Shown here: piece after piece, positions 14,692-19,416 of the stretch
How the letters are laid out: every line of letters begins with the position of its first letter
Numbering within the stretch: the first letter of the stretch is position 1
Source of the DNA: JAUWQU01 sp964564285
GTDB taxonomy: Bacteria; Planctomycetota; Phycisphaerae; SM23-33
NCBI GenBank assembly: GCA_964564285.1
Contig: CAZMBZ010000050.1
Coordinates: 1 to 20,892, forward strand
Direction of reading: 5' to 3'
Length of the DNA stretch: 20,892 bases
The notes under the pieces: model-generated
What the model was told of the DNA's origin: nothing
What the model saw: only the letters and a program-made list of their open reading frames with translations
Database searches by the model: none
Position numbers and translations under genes: made by a program

Positions 14692-14780
14692 GAGCTTAAC
14701 ATATATATTAATACTATGCAAGACGCAACGGTATTCCGCTGGTTTCGATAAAGATTTTCTCCGGTGGGAATGCCTTCCCC
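14692..14780 (-). promoter_or_regulatory. Candidate higBA-secB promoter/operator
   Basis: The 89 bases between terL and higB hold an AT-rich stretch that contrasts with the GC-rich phage operon. On the minus strand, TTGCGT (14728-14723) and TATATG (14705-14700) are spaced by 17 bases. The near-palindrome ttaacatatatattaa (14696-14711, 7 of 8 pairs) overlaps this and lies just before the toxin start, where an HigA operator would be expected. With the toxin ATG at 14691 the transcript would be almost leaderless, so either the start or the promoter call may be shifted. Confidence 0.4.
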
Positions 14781-16310
14781 TCACGCGTAGCTCATTCGCC
14801 GGGTTTCGGTTCGGCTGGGGCTGCATCGGTTTACGGCGAAGTATCTCAGGGCGTCCATCGCGTGGTCGCAGGGTTGGGGTTTTACGGGTTCGTCTATGTA
14901 CTGGCCATTCACACGACGGCTTCGGTAGCTCTCGAATGCCTCTATCAGGCGGGTGCAGCTTGCGGCGACTTTCAGCCGCGGCGGTCCGAAGGCCGGCTGA
15001 ATGCAGGACCGCAGCAGGTTGATGCCGTTGCGGACTTCCCTGGCCCGTGGCGACGTCGCGTAGTTGCACGGAATGCCCATGGACTCGAACACCTGCACGT
15101 CGCTGTAGCCGGTCTGGTCGTTTCTGCTCGTGCCGGCGGGGTCGCAGTAGGTGGCCTCGATGTGAGGCACGCCGTTGCCGCCGTCGTGGCGGGTCAGCAC
15201 TTCTCTCGCATTATCGGCCGTCGTGGCGTGGTTGGCGCAATACTCATCCACCACGTACATGGCACCGTCCTTATCGAGCTGAATCCACAGGCAGACAAAC
15301 TCGTTGAAGCCCCAGTCGATGGCCCGGAAAGTCGGCAGGTTCGGCTGGAGCACAAGCTCGCGTTCCACGTGCGTGCGCCGGTCGAACGCGGGGTAAATCA
15401 GCCCTTCGAGGCTCGGCCTTTGGCACTCGGCCTCGGCCTGCCACTGTTGCCTGGACCACTGGCTGAGCTGCTTGATTGCATCGTCGATCGCCACCACTCC
15501 GCAAGCGTCGGCGGCGATGCCGAGTTGCCGGTTCGGTTGCGTGTAATACTGCCTTGCCTTTGCCACGCACGGCCCGGCCAGGCGACAGGTGCGACAGTTT
15601 CGCCCGTTGTCGTGTCGATCGGGCGGGCATCGCTCGATGGTCTCCCATATGTTCCATTTGTGCAGGCCAATGCCGCGATCGGCGGCCTGGGCGACAAGTC
15701 GGCTCATCGGCCCGCCCGCGTGGTGCCACGTCGAGGTATCGATCGTCCTGGCGGCAGCGCCGTCGCGGCTGGCCAGCATGCCTACCGACGCGGCGAGCAC
15801 CTCGGGGTCGATCTCATCCACCTCGTCCCGGAAGAGCCTCTGCACCTTGGCCCCGCGAACGCGTTTCTGGCTGGCGGCGAGGATTTCCAGGTCGCCGTTT
15901 TTCAGGCGCGTAAGGTGCCTTCCTGGCTCGCGGGCGAGCAGATCGCCAAGCAGACTCTGACACCACCTGGCCCAGTAACCGTAAAGGTGTTTGGCCTGGT
16001 CCTCACTGCCCGATAGCACTCTCGCCCGAATGGGAACCGGCGAAAAGCGAAACTCCAGGGCGGCGACTATCGAGGCCGACAGCGTCTTCATACCGCTGCG
16101 ATTCGCCCATACGGCCAGGTCGGCTCCGGGGTGTCGCAGCGCATCAGCCACGAAATCCAGCGGCGTCGAGTGCCCCGGCGTGAAGGCCTTGTGCCCCAGC
16201 CGCACACCAAGATTCCGGTGAACGTAGAGCCAGAGGTCGTCTCGTGCGGCTGGCAGTTTAGCTGACACTTGTGTGGAACCTTTCTTTTGCCGCATATCAT
16301 GTCTTGGCAC
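14781..16310 (-). CDS. terL: Terminase large subunit (509 aa)
   Basis: The enzyme packages phage DNA by ATP-driven translocation and cuts it with a nuclease domain. A P-loop-like ANRSGMKT lies at about 69-76, with M in place of the usual G before Lys, and a Walker B LFRDEVDE at 159-166. A cysteine cluster (C228, C239, C242, C248) sits between the two domains. The RNase H-like nuclease carries AIDWGFNE (D332), YCDPAG (D390) and DHAMDALRY (D482, D486). The start is uncertain: GTG at 16310, ATG at 16295 and GTG at 16268 (with AGAAAGG upstream) are all possible. The gene is separated from the small terminase by an inserted plus-strand gene and is followed by the TAC cassette. Length is usual for TerL. 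Confidence 0.85.
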   Translation of the reverse strand: MPRHDMRQKKGSTQVSAKLPAARDDLWLYVHRNLGVRLGHKAFTPGHSTPLDFVADALRHPGADLAVWANRSGMKTLSASIVAALEFRFSPVPIRARVLSGSEDQAKHLYGYWARWCQSLLGDLLAREPGRHLTRLKNGDLEILAASQKRVRGAKVQRLFRDEVDEIDPEVLAASVGMLASRDGAAARTIDTSTWHHAGGPMSRLVAQAADRGIGLHKWNIWETIERCPPDRHDNGRNCRTCRLAGPCVAKARQYYTQPNRQLGIAADACGVVAIDDAIKQLSQWSRQQWQAEAECQRPSLEGLIYPAFDRRTHVERELVLQPNLPTFRAIDWGFNEFVCLWIQLDKDGAMYVVDEYCANHATTADNAREVLTRHDGGNGVPHIEATYCDPAGTSRNDQTGYSDVQVFESMGIPCNYATSPRAREVRNGINLLRSCIQPAFGPPRLKVAASCTRLIEAFESYRSRRVNGQYIDEPVKPQPCDHAMDALRYFAVNRCSPSRTETRRMSYA

Positions 16311-16332
16311 AACCCGCCAGAGCGGTTATGGT
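16304..16332 (+). promoter_or_regulatory. Candidate promoter for the plus-strand L,D-transpeptidase-like gene
   Basis: TTGGCA (16304-16309) and TATGGT (16327-16332) are separated by 17 bases: five of six matches for -35 and four of six for -10. It stands about 55 bases before the ATG at 16389 and overlaps the beginning of terL on the other strand. It is a moderate match only. Confidence 0.35.
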
Positions 16333-16388
16333 TGTAGGGACCCATCGTTGACCGTCGCTCGGTTTATTCATCGAAAGGAGAACACATC

Positions 16389-16766
16389 ATGGCAGATCTC
16401 AATTTCGACAAGGGCAAGGGCACACTCACCGCATTCGGCAGGACCTGGCCGGCCGTGTCGGGAATCAAGGGCAAGCACAGGCCGCTGCCCGCGGGCGTCT
16501 ACTCTGTTCCGGCCGGGGCGTTGATGACCGGAACCGAGCAAGTCGAGGGCGTCGGCTTCAACAAGAAGTACGCCCACCCGGCTTACAAGGACCGCACGGG
16601 TTTCGGTTGGTTTTTGTGGCTTGGCAAGGGCAATCTGGGCCTCCATCCCGATGGCAACGTACCGGGCACGCAAGGCTGCATCGGCGTGACCAAGAACAAC
16701 ACTCGCGACCTGTTCAAGTTGCTCCAAAGTCGCAACGGCGAAGCGATAAGCGTCGTCGTCAAGTAA
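16389..16766 (+). CDS. L,D-transpeptidase-like protein, opposite-strand gene (125 aa)
   Basis: This is the only plus-strand gene in the phage block. AAAGGAG stands 8 bases before the ATG, a strong site. The protein begins MADLNFDKGKGTLTAFG, goes through a YSVPAG strand, and ends with the motif LHPDGNVPGTQGCIGV (H86, C97), which has the His...Gly-Cys arrangement of YkuD-type L,D-transpeptidases and related peptidoglycan-modifying enzymes. The usual SHGC becomes TQGC. It has no signal peptide, so export would need a holin or lysis of the membrane, and no holin is seen. It lies divergent to terL and convergent to the small terminase. It may be a lysis or cell-wall-modification moron. The catalytic assignment rests on the motif only. 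Confidence 0.6.
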   Translation: MADLNFDKGKGTLTAFGRTWPAVSGIKGKHRPLPAGVYSVPAGALMTGTEQVEGVGFNKKYAHPAYKDRTGFGWFLWLGKGNLGLHPDGNVPGTQGCIGVTKNNTRDLFKLLQSRNGEAISVVVK

Positions 16767-16945
16767 CCAGCATTACCACTGAGGCACAGAGCCTGCCTGC
16801 CGGTAGGCAGGACACTGAGGTCAAGAAGAAGAAACGGGCTGGATCTTACTCCAGCACGGCGTTTATCTCTGTGCCTGGTTTCTTCTGCTTCTTCCCGCCG
16901 TTTTAACTCTCTGTGCCTCTGTGTCTCTGTGGTTAATCTTCTTCT
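16767..16945. repeat. Intergenic inverted-repeat element containing a palindromic insertion
   Basis: The gap between the convergent genes holds an imperfect inverted repeat. The left arm has taccactgaggcacagag (16774-16791) and acactgagg (16812-16820); the right arm reads ctctgtgcctctgtgtctctgtggtta (16909-16935), which is the reverse complement of the same ACCACAGAGACACAGAGGCACAGAG-type sequence. The 20-bp palindrome cctgcctgccggtaggcagg (16792-16811) interrupts the left arm exactly. Removing it gives cacagagacactgag. Being between convergent gene ends, the stem could also serve as a bidirectional terminator. Confidence 0.65.
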
Positions 16946-17398
16946 TCACCCTTCCGGCGGCGGGCCATCGAGTTCTGCGAGGACTCGCCGCTTCTGCTCT
17001 GGGGCTAGTTTTGCCGGGGCCGGGCGCGGCGACGCGCGACGCCCTGCTTCCGGCGCGGTCGGCTCGGATGCATCCAGCGAACGGTGGAGTATCTCCCTGG
17101 CCGCCGAGAGCGAAACGGTGTCGGCCTGGCCACGGACAGCCTTTGCCATCGCCGCCACCGCGTCATCCTGGAGCAGCGCCAGTTGCCTGAGCGTCATATC
17201 CCGCCTGCACGCCATTTCCTGAGCGATGCGGGCAAACGCTCGCTTGTGATTGCGGCCGGCGAGTATGTCGTTTATCTCCCCCAGGGAACGATTGTGCCTG
17301 GCGGCAAGTTGGGTGAGGGTCAGTTTGCCTTCGACGAAGTCATGCACGAACATGTCCACGTCGAGCCTCGTCTGGTGCTTTTTGGGTTTCTTTGCCAT
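16946..17398 (-). CDS. Terminase small subunit-like protein (150 aa)
   Basis: The start is MAKKPKKHQTRL (ATG 17398), with GGAGA about 7 bases upstream; a longer frame upstream (from near 17490) has no ribosome site. The N-terminal 60 residues contain a helix-turn-helix (LTLTQLAARHNRSLGEINDIL), usual for DNA recognition by TerS. A helical middle (RRDMTLRQLALLQDDAVAAMAKAV) would form the oligomer core, and the C-terminal 35 residues are basic, Pro/Ala-rich and disordered, for contact with TerL. The gene is placed before terL, although an opposite-strand gene lies between. No defined TerS family can be assigned from memory. It could instead be a HTH regulatory protein. Position and domain order favour TerS. 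Confidence 0.6.
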   Translation of the reverse strand: MAKKPKKHQTRLDVDMFVHDFVEGKLTLTQLAARHNRSLGEINDILAGRNHKRAFARIAQEMACRRDMTLRQLALLQDDAVAAMAKAVRGQADTVSLSAAREILHRSLDASEPTAPEAGRRASPRPAPAKLAPEQKRRVLAELDGPPPEG

Positions 17399-17480
17399 GT
17401 CATCTTCTCCCTTAATACATATGGACATTTCGAGGGGTGTTTTGGGTAACGAAAATCTCCGGATTTCAATTTCTTTTGCC

Positions 17481-17729
17481 TCACCGCGCATCCGTCCGAT
17501 TGTGAAGGCGGCGCGATGTTTTCGAATCGAGTTGCGAAAAGCACACTGCTCGCTTGCGGCAGCGCTGGGTTTGCTTGACGTATCTCCACACAGCCAGGTT
17601 GGCATCCGCGCCAGCGAGATGGGCTGCCCAGGCCTCCTGGACCGCGTCCTCCATGCAGTATCGCGGAATTCTGCTGACTATGCCCCGCCCCATCGTCGGC
17701 GGCATGTCGGACAACAAAACGCGTTTCAT
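17481..17729 (-). CDS. Small protein, weakly sigma-factor-like (82 aa)
   Basis: GAGG lies 8 bases before the ATG at 17729. The product is basic at the end and holds MEDAVQEAWAAHLAGADANLAVWRYVKQTQRCRKR, given here as two parts: EDAVQEAWAAHLAG and AVWRYVKQTQRCRKR. The EDAVQEAW segment resembles region 2 of sigma-70-type factors, where the DIVQE-W motif contacts core polymerase and the -10 element. At only 82 residues there is no room for region 4. It may be a small phage transcription factor, or a chance likeness. It lies 39 bases after the HTH gene and 82 bases before the TerS gene, in the same transcription unit. Confidence 0.5.
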   Translation of the reverse strand: MKRVLLSDMPPTMGRGIVSRIPRYCMEDAVQEAWAAHLAGADANLAVWRYVKQTQRCRKRAVCFSQLDSKTSRRLHNRTDAR

Positions 17730-17768
17730 GATTGGTCCTCGTTGGGAGTCCAGCGGAAAGCAGAAGGT

Positions 17769-18191
17769 TCAGCGCCTGCTCAGTTCGCGCTGCCTTGCCC
17801 TTTCGATGAGCCAGTCGGGGGCCATCTCAGGATGCTGGCGGGCGCGGCGAATCCAGTTGTGCAGCGTCTTGCGGCAAATGCCCGCGAGGTTGGCGGCCTC
17901 GGTGCAGGAGAAGCCCTGGCAGAGCAAAAACAGGGCCGAGTCGATCTTCCGCCAGTCGCCGCCTCGCGTAACCATCTGCACCATGCAAGCCCACTCGCCT
18001 GCCCAGCAGTCAAAGCACATCTCCAGCGGGGCGTGGCCCGTCGGGCCGTGATATAGCGGGTCGCCGTAGCTCCGCTTGCATATGGGGCAAATGAACCGCC
18101 CCGCCGGACGCTGCTCGGCCTGGACTTCCGGCGAGAGTTCCCGTGCCGATGGCTTTGCGGACGCTGTCGGCGTGATTGTCAAACTGACCAT
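17769..18191 (-). CDS. Zinc-ribbon plus helix-turn-helix protein (140 aa)
   Basis: A strong AGGAG lies 7 bases before the ATG at 18191. Residues about 30-65 hold two cysteine pairs, CPIC and CFDC, with a His-rich loop between (YHGPTGHAP), which looks like a zinc ribbon. The C-terminal half has an HTH: LFLLCQGFSCTEAANLAGICRKTLHNWIRRARQ, here noted by its central part EAANLAGICRKTLHNWI, similar to transposase/recombinase-type and small phage regulators. The protein ends in a basic segment (ERARQRELSRR). A DNA-binding role is likely, either as early regulator of this operon or as a packaging accessory. Its target is not visible. Confidence 0.6.
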   Translation of the reverse strand: MVSLTITPTASAKPSARELSPEVQAEQRPAGRFICPICKRSYGDPLYHGPTGHAPLEMCFDCWAGEWACMVQMVTRGGDWRKIDSALFLLCQGFSCTEAANLAGICRKTLHNWIRRARQHPEMAPDWLIERARQRELSRR

Positions 18192-18349
18192 CGTTTTTCT
18201 CCTGTCCGGCCCCTTGAGCGGCCTTAGGTAAATTTGGCTGTCGCGATGTCGGCTTGGCGCAAAGATACCCCGCCACGTTGTCAGGGATATTTCCGCCCGG
18301 CAGCCCCACGCGGATACTCTTACTCACTCAATTCATTGCCCTGTGAAAC
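18192..18349. other. Intergenic region between the two small zinc proteins
   Basis: A 158-bp gap with no clear gene. An open frame on the minus strand (from GTG at 18327, MSKSIRVGLPGGNIPD...) overlaps the HTH gene heavily out of frame, so it is not called. A short hairpin-like piece ccccttgagcgg/cc exists but is weak. Confidence 0.35.
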
Positions 18350-18610
18350 TCACGTCGCGTCGGATCGGCAGATGCAAGGCCGATCCAGGCACTCGGCACA
18401 TCGAATCGCATCGTCGAACGATTCGACCGCCCCGCATTCCGGACAGGCGACGATGTATTCGTCCGGCTGGCAATTCTCGGGTGCGACGTAACGGACACCT
18501 CGCAGGCTCAGCCGCAGGTATCGCTCGGTTCCGAGCAACCCCCGCCGAGTCAGGTGCCCGCATCGGCAGCATTGGACCGGATCGTATTTGTCTGGTCCGT
18601 AAGCGCACAT
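18350..18610 (-). CDS. Cysteine-rich zinc-ribbon protein (86 aa), first gene of the operon
   Basis: The ATG at 18610 (MCAYGPDKYDPVQC) is preferred to the TTG at 18763 that would add 51 low-complexity residues. Only a weak AGGGCGG precedes it. The product has cysteine pairs CRCG near residue 16, CPECG near 60, then CAEC and CIC near the end, making two or more zinc-binding knuckles. It is the first gene after the promoter at 18775-18802 and leaves a leader of about 155 bases. Small zinc proteins of this type are common at the start of phage modules as regulators or DNA-binding adaptors. No specific function can be given. Confidence 0.5.
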   Translation of the reverse strand: MCAYGPDKYDPVQCCRCGHLTRRGLLGTERYLRLSLRGVRYVAPENCQPDEYIVACPECGAVESFDDAIRCAECLDRPCICRSDAT

Positions 18611-18774
18611 GCCGACCGCCCTGGCTGTTAATGGTTGGTTGCTGGAAGGACTCGCCGGCCGCCTTTCAGCGAGCCGACCGGGCGGCGGGCGACTTATGAT
18701 TCGCCCTGCCGGCCTGTAACCCGTCGCGGCAGATAGCCGCGGTGCATCTCCGAATAACTTCAATCTTCAGAGGC

Positions 18775-18802
18775 ATTATACCCGACAATTAGTGAATGTC
18801 AA
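18775..18802 (-). promoter_or_regulatory. Near-consensus sigma-70 promoter for the phage operon
   Basis: On the minus strand TTGACA (18802-18797) and TATAAT (18780-18775) are both perfect, with a 16-base spacer. Upstream there is an A/T-rich tract (about 18803-18860) that could be an UP element. Transcription would begin around 18767 and run left into the phage genes. It is the only promoter of this quality that I could find. Confidence 0.75.
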
Positions 18803-18939
18803 GGCATAAACTAAAAAAGTTAGATATTTATTTAACACAGGCAGAAACAAACACATAACACACTATTTTCAATATGCTTATGTCCAAGCCCGTCGTGAAT
18901 ACGGTGAAGTTATTCACCTCATATTCCCCTGTTATGCGA
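18803..18939. other. AT-rich junction between phage operon and host genes
   Basis: This 137-bp stretch is strongly AT-rich in a GC-rich window and carries no gene. It contains a 6-bp hairpin GGTGAA-GTTA-TTCACC (18903-18918), just past the end of the host membrane-protein gene, possibly a weak terminator for the hypF operon. It is the most likely place for an attachment site or an ancestral integration boundary, but the other end of the prophage is not in the window and no core repeat can be compared. Confidence 0.4.
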
Positions 18940-19416
18940 TCAGATAACACCATCCGCCGCATTCCGCGTAGCTGGCTTGGACTTCGGAGAAGCGGGTGAT
19001 TCTTTCGGTTTCTGGAGGTACTTGAGGATCAACCGGTTCGGCTCCCGCCTGGCCCAGTGGGCGTCGGAGCCATCTTTGAGCCAGATGACCCGAAACGGCT
19101 TTTCCTGCCCACTATCTTTGACCTGGGAAAGCACATTCGGATCAGCGTCCCAGTCCACGTTCACCCGGCCACGGAGATCCTCTAAAGTCCAGGGCCTGCC
19201 AGACCTTGCGGTGCAGATTTCGTAGTCATCCGCCAGGTCATCCCACCCCGAAGGCCACCTCCCGCCGTTTGCCTCCATGTGCTCAATGACCATGTCAGCC
19301 ACCCACCACACGGCATAGGCGTTGGGTACCGTGTCATAGACCCGATACGCAAAATACCCACCGCCAACGAGCAGGACACAAACGACCGCCAGGATGGTTT
19401 TCTTCTTAGTAATCAT
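18940..19416 (-). CDS. Small membrane-anchored protein downstream of hypF (158 aa)
   Basis: The start is MITKKKTILAVV (ATG 19416), with GGAG 7 bases upstream, and it overlaps the hypF stop by 11 bases. Residues about 7-27 form one hydrophobic membrane segment (ILAVVCVLLVGGGYFAYRVY) after a Lys-rich cytoplasmic start, so the protein should be an N-in single-pass membrane protein or an uncleaved signal anchor. The rest is outside and hydrophilic, with WPSGWDDLADDYEI and a Trp-rich C-terminal part (FRVIWLKDGSDAHW). The length and layout recall small pseudopilin-like or DUF proteins that follow other genes in planctomycetes. No family name is given. Role in hydrogenase maturation is not suggested by sequence. 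Confidence 0.65.
   Translation of the reverse strand: MITKKKTILAVVCVLLVGGGYFAYRVYDTVPNAYAVWWVADMVIEHMEANGGRWPSGWDDLADDYEICTARSGRPWTLEDLRGRVNVDWDADPNVLSQVKDSGQEKPFRVIWLKDGSDAHWARREPNRLILKYLQKPKESPASPKSKPATRNAADGVI

Noticed and set aside
14692..15069. N-terminal extension of the higB frame
   Set aside because: It overlaps the end of terL out of frame. The toxin family is fully covered by the shorter form.
14862..16016. 384-codon open frame on the plus strand opposite terL
   Set aside because: terL has clear motifs on the minus strand over the same bases. The plus frame has no recognisable family and no ribosome site.
18010..18327. 105-codon minus-strand frame between the zinc proteins
   Set aside because: It starts at GTG without a good ribosome site and overlaps the HTH gene over 180 bases in another frame.
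18803..18939. Possible tRNA or attL at the phage-host junction
   Set aside because: No cloverleaf can be drawn, and the other prophage end is not in the window, so no core repeat can be identified.
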